From contig CP099977.1 of the NCBI GenBank assembly GCA_024372495.1, forward strand, positions 1,612,001 through 1,676,000: a stretch of 64,000 nt of DNA, read 5' to 3'. The stretch is from Pseudarthrobacter sp. Fe7 (lineage in GTDB: Bacteria; Actinomycetota; Actinomycetes; Actinomycetales; Micrococcaceae). Made by a program: the position numbers and the translations under genes. This document shows, piece by piece, positions 1 through 8,839 of this stretch (position 1 is its first letter; each line of letters begins with the position of its first letter). Below the pieces are notes generated by a model. That model did not search any database. It had not been told where the DNA came from and saw nothing but the letters and a program-made list of their open reading frames with translations.

Positions 1-1502
1 GTCCTGTTTCCCGGTCCGGTCGATCGGTGCTAGGTTGCGGCCGGGACGGGCCCTGGCATAGAGCAGGTATCCGGCCCCGCCCACCACGCAGGCTCCGGCC
101 CCGGTGGCCAGGATACCCACGATCACACCGGCGCCCATATCGGGGAAGAGAACCCCGGCGGTCAGGACGATGGAGAGGATCACCAGGACGGCGATGATGA
201 GCGCGGTGAAAACGTTGGTGGCCCTGCCGTTCACCCAGGGACCCAGGACCTGCTTGTCGTTGCACAGCAGCAGCAGGAACACCGTGGCCGAGGGCAGCAG
301 GACACCGGCGAGGACCTGGACGCCGACGGTCAGCAGCCCCAGCGGAGCCCCCGGGATCAGGACGATGACCGCCGAGATGACCAGGATCCCGGCGAACACG
401 GCGTAGAAGCTCTTCGCATCGGAGATCTTCCGGTGCAGGGAATGCTTCAGCCCAAGCACGTCCCCCAGTGCGTACGATGTGGAGAGCCCGACGGCGGCGG
501 CACCGATAATGGAGGCGTCAATCAACGCCACGGCGAACAGCACCCCGGCTGCCTTCCCGACATACTTTTCCAGGCCGTCGGCCACACCGCCGGCGTCGGT
601 GAAGTTCCCGAATTCAGGTTGTCCGGCGAACGTGGCCGCGGTGAAGCCCATGATGGCGCCGGCACTGATGATCACGATGACGATCCCGAGCCACAGATCG
701 ACTTTCTCGTACTTCATGTACCGGGGGTGATGCGTTTGTCGATGACGTAGGACTGCTGGAAGAACAACTGCCATGGGGCAATCGTCGTTCCCACGATGCC
801 GATGATCAGCAGGGTGACCGTCGACAGCTCCGACCCCGCGGGGAGGCCGGGAATGAAGAAATCATGGGCAACCTGTCCCAGGTCCGGGTGGACCATCACG
901 ATAACCGGCACCAGCAACAACGACCCCGCCACAAGCGTCATACACACCCGCTCGAACCGTTTGAACGACCCGGTGGACGCCGCGCCGATGATCACCACGG
1001 CGGCCACAAGCACCCCCGCGGCCTTGGGGATGCCCAGATAGTCAAGGCCCAGGCTGATGCCAATGAACTCGGTAACAATCGTCAAGGCGTTGAGGATAAA
1101 CAAATCAATCACGCTGAACGCGCCCCAGAACTTCCCGAACCGTTCCAGGATCAACCGGGCGTGCCCCACACCGGAAACCACCCCAAGGCGCAGCACCATC
1201 TCCTGGTTCACGTACAGCACCGGAACCAACAACAGCAGCGTCCACAGCAATGACGTGCCATAGTTCTGTCCCGCCTCTGTATACGTTCCGAAGGCGCCGG
1301 CATCATTGTCCCCGACCATCACGATCAGACCCGGCCCGAGAATGGCCAGCAGCGTCTTCGCGCGGACCCGCCAGCCGCTGGACGGGTTCTCCTCGTGCAA
1401 CCGGATCGTTCCGAAAGCGCCGTGAATATCGCCCACGTGGGCCGAATCCAACGCCGCCCCGCCCGGCGGGGCACTGCTACTGGTCTCATGGTGCTTGATC
1501 AT
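1..1502 (-). CDS. NRAMP-related divalent metal (probably Mg2+) transporter, 3' end outside window, frameshifted as read
   Basis: A polytopic membrane transporter of the NRAMP superfamily; about 500 codons are visible and the frame is still open at base 1. TM1 reads GDNDAG where classical Mn/Fe NRAMPs have DPGN, and TM6 reads APW where they have MPH, so the soft-metal methionine is missing. That is a property described for NRAMP-related Mg2+ transporters. The Mg2+-type M-box leader upstream argues the same way. As read, the frame breaks in the five-G run at 723-727: it ends DKRITPGT, whereas one more C on the coding strand gives RITPRYMKYEKVDLW and stays open to the window edge. I read this as an undercalled homopolymer. 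The start is the ATG at 1502. The transported ion is inferred. Confidence 0.88.
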
Positions 1503-1721
1503 GGTCGCCGGCTTTCTGCCCGGGCTACCGGGCGCACAGAAGTCACGGGAAAGGCGTCCGGTATAAACCGAAACCGGACACTAAGCGTGAAAAGAGAGGG
1601 GAGGGGAGGACCGAAGGTCCTGGGGGAATCAGAAAGGAATCGTGGAACGGAGGGAACAATGATGACTATCTGTCATGACAAGCTCTCACCTCCCAGGCGC
1701 TGTACTTGTGCCGCAAGGGAG

Positions 1722-1742
1722 CGCGGGGATGAAATCCCCGCG
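1722..1742 (-). terminator. 9-bp hairpin in the M-box expression platform
   Basis: A perfect stem CGCGGGGAT / ATCCCCGCG with a three-base loop lies just downstream of the M-box core on the minus strand. It is followed by CTCCCTTG rather than a run of T, so it is either a weak intrinsic terminator, a Rho-linked element, or one arm of the switch. It is placed where an expression platform is expected. Confidence 0.5.
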
Positions 1743-1749
1743 GGTACCC

Positions 1750-1907
1750 CTCCTCGTAAGACCTTTGGCACTCCACGTCGTAAACCCGAAAACCGGGAGC
1801 CAATCGGGGTATCCCCTTAGGCCGGGGAAACCTGTCCTGACCCGGGGCGTCTCTCGACGGGAAGGGTCGCTGGCATGTATCCGTGAAGGAGCCTCAGCTA
1901 ACAAACG
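1750..1907 (-). promoter_or_regulatory. M-box (ykoK leader) Mg2+ riboswitch
   Basis: On the minus strand the leader of the NRAMP-related gene begins with GTTAGCTGAGGCTCC, continues ATACATGCC and GTCGAGAGACGC, and closes with GAGTGCCAAAGGTCTTACGA. These match in order the conserved blocks of the B. subtilis mgtE M-box (GTTAGGTGAGGCTCC, the GACGC stem and AGTGCTAAAGCTCTACGA). The 158-nt span is normal for the class. M-boxes switch expression off when Mg2+ is plentiful, so the downstream transporter is probably induced by Mg2+ starvation. Recognition is by eye from conserved blocks, not from a covariance model. Confidence 0.85.
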
Positions 1908-1922
1908 GCACCTTGCATAACG

Positions 1923-1951
1923 ACTATAAACCGCCTGCGCGGCACCGCCAA
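1923..1951 (-). promoter_or_regulatory. sigma-70-type promoter for the M-box transcript
   Basis: On the minus strand TTGGCG (-35, plus-strand 1946-1951) and TATAGT (-10, plus-strand 1923-1928) are separated by exactly 17 bp. The expected start of transcription is about ten bases before the first conserved M-box block. Confidence 0.6.
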
Positions 1952-2093
1952 AACAACCGGTTCCGCACTACTGCGCCACCAAAGTAACCGGCGCCGCGGT
2001 CCCTGGGACCAGGATCAACTGGGAATTGAGGGATCATGGGCCTGATCCATGGCTGTGGTGGCTGTCAGGCAATTTATTGCCGCGACTATCGGG

Positions 2094-3464
2094 CTAAATG
2101 GCGGGTGTTGCCGCCATGATGCCTGAGTTTGTGCTTACGGGCTCGGGCTTTCGAGCGGAGTGGCTGATGCCCAGTAGTAGTGCCACGATAATCCAGTTGG
2201 CCAGTAGGGATGACCCTCCGGCCGAGAGAAAAGGAGTGGTCAGGCCAGTGAGCGGAATCAGGCGGGTCACGCCCGCGATGATGACGAAGCACTGCAGGGC
2301 CAAGCCGAAGGACAGGCCGCATGCGAGCAGTTTTCCAAACGCGTCCCTGGTTCCCAGGGCGGCACGGAACCCGCGCGTGAATAGCATCAGGTACAGCAGC
2401 ACGATGGCGAAAAGCCCGATCAAGCCCAGACCTTCCCCCAAAGAGGCAACGATCATGTCGCTGTTCGCAAACGGCACCAAATCCGGTCGTCCAAGGCCCA
2501 GCCCTTCCCCGACGAGGCCGCCTGAGGCCATCCCGAACAAGCCTTGTACTATCTGGGAGCTTCCGCCGGGGAAACGCCCGTACACGTCGGGATCGAATGC
2601 ATTTTGCCAAGCATCGATGCGCAAGGCGACGTGTGGGAAGATTTTGGCGGCGAAATACATGCCGGCTGCCATTAGGACGAGACCTAGGCCGAGCCAGGTG
2701 ACGCGACTGGTTGCAACGTAGATCATGACCATGAACAATCCGAAGAACAGGATGGACATGCCGAGATCATGCTGGAAAACCAAAAGTCCCACGGCGGCGA
2801 CCCACGCGGTCACCATCGGCCCCAGGTCCTTCACCCGCGGGAACTGAAGGGGGCCAATCTTCCGGCCGGCGAGCAGGATCAGGTCCCGGTGGGTGGACAG
2901 GTAGCCGGCGAAGAATACCGCCAGCGTGATCTTCGCGATTTCCCCCGGCTGGAAAGTCATGGGGCCAAGGCGGATCCACACGTTGGCACCATTTATGTCG
3001 CCGGCAGAAATGCCTGGCACTAAGGGCAGCACCAACAAGATGGCGCTCACCGCCAGGGAAATGAAGGTATAGCGGGCCAGTTTCCTATGATCCTTCAGGA
3101 ACCAAAGGACGACGGCGGCGAGAAGCATCGAAAGCCCGGTCCACCGGAGTTGGTTCGTGCCGGCGTCGCTCCCGGTGGCCTGGTCAAGGCTTTGGATGAC
3201 GGCAATTCCAACCCCGTTCAATGCCACCACGATGGGAAGGATCAGCGGGTCCGCGTACCGGGCGCGCAGCCGCAGGACTGTATGAAAGGCCGCCGCGAGG
3301 ACGGTCTGGGTGGCGGCCTGGACCCAAAAGTCCTGACTCAGCGGCTGGTTCCTGTCCAGCGCAACCACTGCGCTGGCACCCGCCCCAGTCATCAGCGCCA
3401 ACACCAGAAGAAGCGCTTCCAGATTCCGGTCCCGGATTGCGAACCCGGTCTGCCCGCCGTTCAT
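2094..3464 (-). CDS. FtsW/RodA/SpoVE (SEDS) family protein, RodA-like
   Basis: A 456-aa polytopic SEDS protein, the family of lipid II-polymerising peptidoglycan glycosyltransferases. Hallmarks are the ANVWIRLGPMTFQPGEIAKI segment, the FANSDMIVASLGEGLG loop carrying the acidic residue at the position of the catalytic Asp, and the closing FLSAGGSS. The start ATG at 3464 is preceded by AAAAGAG; an earlier in-frame start exists at 3605 but would add 47 residues with no membrane character. Actinobacterial rodA normally sits beside pbpA in a cell-shape operon; here there is no penicillin-binding protein neighbour. It is divergent from another SEDS gene at 3744. Confidence 0.85.
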   Translation of the reverse strand: MNGGQTGFAIRDRNLEALLLVLALMTGAGASAVVALDRNQPLSQDFWVQAATQTVLAAAFHTVLRLRARYADPLILPIVVALNGVGIAVIQSLDQATGSDAGTNQLRWTGLSMLLAAVVLWFLKDHRKLARYTFISLAVSAILLVLPLVPGISAGDINGANVWIRLGPMTFQPGEIAKITLAVFFAGYLSTHRDLILLAGRKIGPLQFPRVKDLGPMVTAWVAAVGLLVFQHDLGMSILFFGLFMVMIYVATSRVTWLGLGLVLMAAGMYFAAKIFPHVALRIDAWQNAFDPDVYGRFPGGSSQIVQGLFGMASGGLVGEGLGLGRPDLVPFANSDMIVASLGEGLGLIGLFAIVLLYLMLFTRGFRAALGTRDAFGKLLACGLSFGLALQCFVIIAGVTRLIPLTGLTTPFLSAGGSSLLANWIIVALLLGISHSARKPEPVSTNSGIMAATPAI

Positions 3465-3743
3465 GGCATGCTCTTTTCGTATTGACGTGATGGCGGGACC
3501 GGCAGGCGCTGGCGGTCCCCGCTGGCGACGGCCCCGAGTCGCAGGGCACAACCCATTGTCCACTTCACCCGCGCAGTCTGTGTAGAGGCCCGTAATAAGC
3601 TGCAAGCCGCCTGTTAATCCCGGCCATCGCTGCGTGGTGTCGCAGGGACGTGAGCGCTTGCGCGTACTGTGGCCGGTGGTCCGTGTTCCTCCTTAAGGGG
3701 AGGACTCAGGGGGAACCGAAACCTTCACGCTTGAGGATGCGCC

Positions 3744-5000
3744 ATGAACGTTGGACAGAAGCAGCCCTTCTCGGCCCGGCCCGGCAGGCGGGGGCTGGGG
3801 AAACTGGCCCTCTGGATTGAGGAAGATTCCCCGGGCCGGCTGCGGCCGCTGATCTTGGCCGCGGTCCTGAGCCTGTCCGCCATCGGGCTGGTGGAAGTGG
3901 CGTCGGCGTCGTCTGTTGAAGCTGTAGCCGCCGGAATCAATCCCTATGACCTGCCGCTGAAGCAGGGCATGTGGACCATCGCCGGTGTGGTCATCATGCT
4001 GGTGCTGGCCCGGTTCCCGGTGGAGCGTATCCGGAAGCTGGGCTGGCCGATGCTCATCGGAGCGGTCATCGCCCTGATACTCGTGTTCACACCGCTGGGC
4101 ATGACCGTTAACGGCAACCGGAACTGGATCGGCGTCGGTGGCTTCACCGCCCAGCCCTCCGAGTTTGCCAAACTCGCGCTGATCGTCTGGGCAGCGGGAA
4201 TCCTGGAACGCAAGCAAGCACTCCTGGGCCAGTGGAAGCATGCGGTGATCCCGCTGTTGCCTGCGGGCGCCTTGATTATGGCGGTGGTCGCCTTGGGCCA
4301 CGACCTCGGAACCACGCTCGTCATCATGATGATCCTTGCCGCCACCTTGTTTTTCGGGGGAGTACGGATGAAGGTCTTTTCTGTTGCGGCACTCATTTCC
4401 GCGGTGGCCGCAGTGCTGCTGGCCGCCAGCAGCGGCAACCGCATGGGCCGGATCTTTAGTTGGCTGGGCGCCGGCTCAGGTGAGGATGCCCAGGGCGTGG
4501 GGTACCAGGCCACAAATGGGCTCTACGCGCTGGCCTCCGGCGGCTGGTTTGGCGTGGGGCTGGGCCAAAGCCGGCAGAAATGGAACTGGATACCGGAAGC
4601 GCACAACGACTTCATCTTCACCATCCTGGGGGAGGAGCTTGGCCTGGCCGGCACCCTGCTGGTCCTCGCCCTGTTCGCGGTCCTGGCGATCGCCGTCTTC
4701 AAGACGATGGCCGGCAGTACGGACATGTTTTCCAGGATCGTGGCCAGCAGTATCATTGCTTGGATCATTGGACAGGCGGTCCTCAACATGTCCATGGTGA
4801 GTGGACTGCTGCCCGTGATTGGTGTTCCGTTGCCCTTTATCTCCTACGGTGGCTCCGCCATGGTTTCCTCACTGGCTGGAATGGGCGTGATCCTCGCCGT
4901 CACCCGGCCGCCCGTATCCCCGCCGTCGACAACTGCTCCCCACCCCAAGCGATTCGGACTGCGCTCGCCCAATCGGGCCAAGTCGTGGACCCAGCGCTGA
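3744..5000 (+). CDS. ftsW: FtsW-type SEDS protein, paralogue 1
   Basis: A 418-aa SEDS peptidoglycan polymerase with a short cytoplasmic N-terminus, about ten membrane segments, the WIPEAHNDFIFTILGEELG loop containing the catalytic-type Asp, and the FISYGGSAM signature near the C-terminus. The ATG at 3744 follows a GAGG box. It is nearly the same protein as the one at 49246-50505, from GRRGLGKLA at the N-terminus to the C-terminal LAVTRP, so the two are recent paralogues. It is not next to mur genes, so it may be an accessory copy rather than the division-cluster ftsW; that part is inference. Confidence 0.85.
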   Translation: MNVGQKQPFSARPGRRGLGKLALWIEEDSPGRLRPLILAAVLSLSAIGLVEVASASSVEAVAAGINPYDLPLKQGMWTIAGVVIMLVLARFPVERIRKLGWPMLIGAVIALILVFTPLGMTVNGNRNWIGVGGFTAQPSEFAKLALIVWAAGILERKQALLGQWKHAVIPLLPAGALIMAVVALGHDLGTTLVIMMILAATLFFGGVRMKVFSVAALISAVAAVLLAASSGNRMGRIFSWLGAGSGEDAQGVGYQATNGLYALASGGWFGVGLGQSRQKWNWIPEAHNDFIFTILGEELGLAGTLLVLALFAVLAIAVFKTMAGSTDMFSRIVASSIIAWIIGQAVLNMSMVSGLLPVIGVPLPFISYGGSAMVSSLAGMGVILAVTRPPVSPPSTTAPHPKRFGLRSPNRAKSWTQR

Positions 5001-5026
5001 CACCCTGAAGAAGGGCAGCCTGGTTC

Positions 5027-5397
5027 CTAAGTTGCTTCCGAGTCAAAGGGGACGGCTTGCCCAGGCAAAAGCCCCTGCGGCGGCGACGGAACCTCCATCG
5101 CGGCGGTCTTCTCCGTGGAGGGACTCCGCTGGACGTCGGCAGCGTCATCCGAGAGCGCGTCACGGATGATCCGGCGGGGATCATATTGGCGCGGGTCGAG
5201 CCTGTTCCAGTCGATGTCCTCGAACTCAGGGCCCAGTTCCTCGCGGAGCCTGCTCTTGGGCGCCGGCGGCCATACGGCGCAGTTCCCGGACGAGCCTGGC
5301 CAAACTTGGCAGCGTATTCAGGCAGTTTGTCCGGGCCCAGCACCAAGGCCCCGATGATGAGGAGCACGAATAGTTTTTCGGCGTCAATACCGAACAT
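5027..5397 (-). CDS. tatB: Sec-independent translocase subunit TatB, twice frameshifted as read
   Basis: The N-terminus MFGIDAEKLFVLL with a single membrane helix followed by GPDKLPEYAAKFGQ is typical of TatB, which with TatA/TatC exports folded proteins. As read the frame is lost after KFGQ. Removing one base from CAGGCTC at two places (plus-strand 5293-5297 and 5247-5251) restores GQLVRELRRMAAGAQEQ, then LREELGPEFEDIDWNRLDP and RQYDPRRIIRDALSDD, the actinobacterial TatB tail. The stop is at 5027 and the length 122 aa. Both errors turn AGCT into AGGCT. The gene is convergent with the SEDS gene ending at 5000. A GTG at 5400 is an alternative start. Confidence 0.8.
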
Positions 5398-5478
5398 CAC
5401 ATCATTTTACTGCGGTTGGGGCCGTGGTTGTCAGGGCGTGTTACGTCATCAACCGCGCCGCTTATTGCCGGGAATCGG

Positions 5479-6153
5479 TTAGTGGGTCAGGCCGGAGACG
5501 AGATTGATGGTGGTGGCCAGGACGATGGCGCCAAGGAGGTAGGACAGGAGTGCCTGGCGTAGCGCCGTGGTGCGGATCGCGTCGGTTTTCAGGTCGGTGT
5601 CGGAGACCTGGAAGGTCATCCCGACGGTGAAGGCCAAGTAGGCGAAATCGGCGTACCGGGGCGGTGCCTTTTCGTTGAAGTCCACGCCCGTTCCGTCTCG
5701 GTAGTAGATGGAGGCGTACCTAAGGGTGTACAGGGTGTGGACCAGGAACCAGGACAGTGCGATGCTGCCCAATGCCATGGCGACGATGGCGTCTTTGGTT
5801 GAACCCTGGGCGTTGGAGGCATCCACCAGGATCAGCCCTACCCCGGCGAAGCTGGCCACAGTTGCCGTGAGGACCAGAACGTCCGAGAACACCCGGCCCG
5901 GGTCCTCTCTGCGGGCATGTGCCGCTGTATCGGCCGGGCCCATGCGGCCTATGACGCTCCATACCCATGCCAGATAAGTAGCCGACGCCGCAGCCCAGCC
6001 CAGGGCGGGCGCGTAGGCCCAATGCCCGGTTGAACCCACCAGCACTGCAACAACCAAGCCAACGCAGAGCATCGCCAGCAATCTGAGGCGGGAATGATGC
6101 GAGCGGGAGTTGTAGTCCGCGGCTTTTTCTTCCGGTACGTCATTCGAATCCAT
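5479..6153 (-). CDS. DUF1345 family membrane protein
   Basis: A 224-aa integral membrane protein with several hydrophobic segments. It carries the family's typical stretch around YYRDGTGVDFNEKAPPRYAD followed by FAYLAFTVGMTFQVSDTDL and a final hydrophobic helix. The function of DUF1345 proteins is not established. It lies downstream of the PRC/DUF2382 gene on the same strand but is separated from it by a strong hairpin at 6269-6305, so it is probably transcribed on its own. Confidence 0.85.
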   Translation of the reverse strand: MDSNDVPEEKAADYNSRSHHSRLRLLAMLCVGLVVAVLVGSTGHWAYAPALGWAAASATYLAWVWSVIGRMGPADTAAHARREDPGRVFSDVLVLTATVASFAGVGLILVDASNAQGSTKDAIVAMALGSIALSWFLVHTLYTLRYASIYYRDGTGVDFNEKAPPRYADFAYLAFTVGMTFQVSDTDLKTDAIRTTALRQALLSYLLGAIVLATTINLVSGLTH

Positions 6154-6268
6154 GGCACGATCTTTCCACGAGGATCATCACCCCCGTGGGATAAAGTATG
6201 CGCCGCTGACCGGGTGTCGAAGCCGGTTTAACGGATTCTTCCGTGGTTGCTGTTGCCGGGCGCTAAAG

Positions 6269-6305
6269 CGCCATGGGCGGGAGCCCGCTGGCCCCGCCCA
6301 TGGCG
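6269..6305 (-). terminator. 13-bp stem terminator after the PRC/DUF2382 gene
   Basis: A perfect inverted repeat CGCCATGGGCGGG / CCCGCCCATGGCG has an 11-nt loop. In the minus direction it follows the stop of the PRC/DUF2382 gene and is followed by CTTTAG; in the plus direction it is followed by TTTATT. Confidence 0.7.
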
Positions 6306-6334
6306 TTTATTGTCCGGTCGCTACCGCTCTGTGC

Positions 6335-7153
6335 TCAGCGGCGGGTGTCGTCAACACCGTGGGTGTCGATGTGTTCCTTTCGAACTTCCTCATCGACGGT
6401 GGTTTCGTCGGTGACGGTTTCCTTGTTCAGCCGGACCCGCTCAACGGGAACGGTTTCCTTCTCGATCACGGGGCGTTCCTCGTGGAGGATGACTTCGTGT
6501 TCTTCCTCGCTGATGTCTGCGCCTTTCAGGGCGTCCCCGCGGTTGGCGTCGGTGATCGGCTCGCGTTCGATGCGGACCTCTTCATGCTGGACCGGGACGG
6601 TCTGGGTGACGTTTTCTGTGGTGATGTACTTGCGCAGACGCGCCCGGCCCGTGGCCTGCTTCTCGGTGCCAACGTTCAATCGTTCCTCCGAGCGGGTCAT
6701 GGCATCGTCGGTGGTGGGCCCGGAAGTGTCATGGCCGACTGTCCCGGCCGCATCCTCGTCCTCGTACCGGCGGGTGCCGGTCCCTGCGGTACCGGCCTCG
6801 TGCCCGGTGGTGGCGTCGGTGTAGGTCCGGGTGCCGCCGCTAAGTTGGTAGTGCGTGTAGAGCCGGTCCTCCTCGGCTGGTTCCAGATGCCCGTCGACGT
6901 CCACGCGGGGGGCGTCCTTGACCAAATCCTTGTCGTATGGGACCACGACGTCGTTCCCGTCAATCCTTGCGCCTTCGAGCGGGACAAAGGATTCCGAGGT
7001 CCCGAACAGGCCGGTCTTGACGGTTACCCAGTCGGGGCTTCCGGTCTCGTCGTCGGCATAGATCTGGCCGATGGAGCCGATCTTGCTGCCGTCCTGGGAA
7101 AGGACGTTACCGGAGTTGTGGAGCAGGGCTTCGATGTCTTCCGGGGTGATCAT
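6335..7153 (-). CDS. PRC-barrel and DUF2382 (YsnF-type) stress protein
   Basis: A 272-aa soluble protein. Residues about 1-95 form a PRC-barrel (GSKIGSIGQIYADDETGSPD ... VPLEGARIDGNDVVVPY). After a low-complexity linker rich in Thr, Gly and Glu, residues about 155-265 form a DUF2382 domain with the repeated RLRKYITTE / VPVQHEEVRIEREPI / VPVERVRLNKETV pattern. This combination is common in stress-related proteins of actinobacteria and Deinococcus; a biochemical role is not known. The ATG at 7153 is preceded by AAGGAG, which decides it over the ATG at 7177. Confidence 0.88.
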   Translation of the reverse strand: MITPEDIEALLHNSGNVLSQDGSKIGSIGQIYADDETGSPDWVTVKTGLFGTSESFVPLEGARIDGNDVVVPYDKDLVKDAPRVDVDGHLEPAEEDRLYTHYQLSGGTRTYTDATTGHEAGTAGTGTRRYEDEDAAGTVGHDTSGPTTDDAMTRSEERLNVGTEKQATGRARLRKYITTENVTQTVPVQHEEVRIEREPITDANRGDALKGADISEEEHEVILHEERPVIEKETVPVERVRLNKETVTDETTVDEEVRKEHIDTHGVDDTRR

Positions 7154-8000
7154 GAAGTCTCCTTGGATGGGGATCATGGGATGCCGGGCCTTGCACTGGA
7201 TTAAGGTCAGGCAGCCAGGGCCCGGCGGCTGGCTTAGACCTGGTGTGCGCCGGACTGGTGGGTTTCATCCGGGGGAGGTACTGCCCGGCGGCGTCCTTGA
7301 TCTGTTCGGTGGCCGGGGGTGCGGCCTGTGCGTGTGCCTTTATTTTGGGGGCTTCTTCTTCGGCGCGGTTCAGGTACTGCTCCCAGCGGGCGGACATCGG
7401 CTTGATCAGGCCACCGCCCACGCCAACGACTACGACGCCGACAATGGCTGCAAGGACGGCGATCAGGATCGGGGTGGTGACTGTGGTGGCAATATCGACC
7501 TGGTTCAGGGCCGCGATGACGCCGATGCCCAGAATGAAGATGCTGGCAATATTGGCCAGGACCTTACCGTAGGAAAGACCGCCTAGAGAGCCTTGGATCA
7601 GGGTCTTCACGGCCGCGGCGATCGCGGCGCTGATGATGACGATGATGATGGCAACCACAATCTTCGGCAGGAAGGCGATGATTGCAGCCAGCAGCACGCT
7701 GACCGGATTCGGGCCAAAGACGCCGAAAGCGAACTGCAGTACAAACAGCACCAAGGCGTAGTAGACGATCCTGGAAATGATGTCGCTGGCATCGAGCGAG
7801 GATTTCGCCATGGCGTTTTTAAGGGCGCCGCGTTCGACCAGGCGGTCAAAGCCAACCTTGTGCAACACCTTGGAAAGGGCCTTGGAGATCGCCTTGGCGA
7901 TCAGTAGCCCCACGATGAGAATGACCAGGAACAGCAGGAACGCAGGGATGAACGTTGCCACCACTGTCAGCCCGGCTTTAAGCGAGTCGAGAATGTCCAA
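7107..8000 (-). CDS. Mechanosensitive-channel-like membrane protein (TM-helix repeat family), probable frameshift at C-terminus
   Basis: The N-terminal part has a hydrophobic segment (AGLTVVATFIPAFLLFLVIL) followed by FDRLVERGALKNAMAKSS, then three further hydrophobic stretches. This layout matches proteins annotated as mechanosensitive channel family / TM-helix proteins. The reading frame as given runs on into the following gene with an unlikely His/Pro/Arg-rich tail. One extra C in the run at plus-strand 7271-7275 would instead give QYLPPDETHQSGAHQV and a stop at 7234 (255 aa), removing the overlap with the PRC gene. I favour the shorter form. It is divergent from the hemerythrin gene. Confidence 0.75.
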   Translation of the reverse strand: MDILDSLKAGLTVVATFIPAFLLFLVILIVGLLIAKAISKALSKVLHKVGFDRLVERGALKNAMAKSSLDASDIISRIVYYALVLFVLQFAFGVFGPNPVSVLLAAIIAFLPKIVVAIIIVIISAAIAAAVKTLIQGSLGGLSYGKVLANIASIFILGIGVIAALNQVDIATTVTTPILIAVLAAIVGVVVVGVGGGLIKPMSARWEQYLNRAEEEAPKIKAHAQAAPPATEQIKDAAGQYLPRMKPTSPAHTRSKPAAGPWLPDLNPVQGPASHDPHPRRLHDHPGRHRSPAPQLR

Positions 8001-8082
8001 GGGGGTGAACCTTTCAATCAGGGAGCCGGGAGGGGAGCCCGGCGGTTGCGGCCTTCCTGCGCGGCCTGCACTGGGATAACTC

Positions 8083-8122
8083 TAAGCATTCTTACTGTTG
8101 CGTTGGCAAGCATACTTGCTAA
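8083..8122. promoter_or_regulatory. Tandem palindromes AAGCATTCTT / AAGCATACTT, candidate operator
   Basis: TAAGCATTCTTA (8083-8094) and CAAGCATACTTG (8107-8118, within the longer TTGGCAAG ... CTTGCTAA) share the core AAGCATNCTT and are centred 24 bp apart. They lie in the divergent intergenic region between the channel-like gene (start 8000, minus) and the hemerythrin gene (start 8302, plus). Paired sites of this kind suggest a dimeric regulator; the regulator is unknown. Confidence 0.45.
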
Positions 8123-8301
8123 TTCTTTACGGGGAGTTCGTTCCTGCCGGGAAGATTGGGGACCGTATTCACCGCCGGGCCAGCAAACGCGAGTGCCTTC
8201 TGGGAATACGCACAGAATCACGGCTTTCCAGGTGCCCAGGTGGCGGAAGGGGCTTTCTGCGGTCAGGCTTGGCGGGTACGTATTCGGCTGAGAGGACCAT
8301 C

Positions 8302-8814
8302 ATGGACATCGTTGAAGTGATTTTGAGTGACCACCACGAGCAGCGGCGCCGGTTCGCCCTGCTCGACGAGATGCACGAGTGCGGGCCGTCCGACCTGGAA
8401 GCGGTGTGGAAACAACTGCGCATTCTGCTGGAAGTCCACGCCAAAGCCGAAGAGGAACTCTTCTACCCGGCGTTGATGGAATTGGGGACGGGAGCAGGCG
8501 GAAAGGATTCTGCCGGGGACGAAACCGCCGACGCAATCCATGACCACAACGAAATCCGGGATGCGATCGCTGAAGTTTCCCGCCATCGGACCGGTACACC
8601 CCAGTGGTGGGAGGGAATGGCAAAGCTCAACGAAGCCAATGGCGATCACATGGCGGAGGAAGAACGCGAAGGCCTGACCGACTTCCGGCAGCACGCTTCC
8701 CTTGAGCTGCGTCACCGCCTTGGCCTGTCGTTCGCCGTTTTTGAGTCATCACACGCCGACGGCATCAAGCCCCAGGACGTCAGCCCGGAAGAGTACGTCC
8801 GCGAGCACGAATAA
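8302..8814 (+). CDS. Hemerythrin HHE cation-binding domain protein
   Basis: A 170-aa cytoplasmic protein with a hemerythrin-like four-helix bundle. Candidate metal ligands are the His pair in SDHHEQRR, the His of EVHAKAEEELFYPAL, the HDHNE motif and the late GDHMAEEE. Such proteins bind a di-iron site and are usually linked to oxygen, nitric oxide or redox stress. The ATG at 8302 is preceded by AGAGGA; longer in-frame versions back to 8098 lack a good ribosome site and would run through the candidate operator. Confidence 0.85.
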   Translation: MDIVEVILSDHHEQRRRFALLDEMHECGPSDLEAVWKQLRILLEVHAKAEEELFYPALMELGTGAGGKDSAGDETADAIHDHNEIRDAIAEVSRHRTGTPQWWEGMAKLNEANGDHMAEEEREGLTDFRQHASLELRHRLGLSFAVFESSHADGIKPQDVSPEEYVREHE

Positions 8815-8839
8815 GGTCCGCGGCTGACGGAGCCAGGGG

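Noticed and set aside
5027..5397. tatB as a true pseudogene
   Set aside because: Both breaks are the same AGCT to AGGCT change seen in ten other places, and undoing them gives a complete conserved TatB, so decay is less likely than error.
6152..7204. A 350-codon plus-strand open frame
   Set aside because: It lies opposite the PRC/DUF2382 gene; the composition is Gly/Val-rich antisense and the opposite strand has a recognised protein with a ribosome site.
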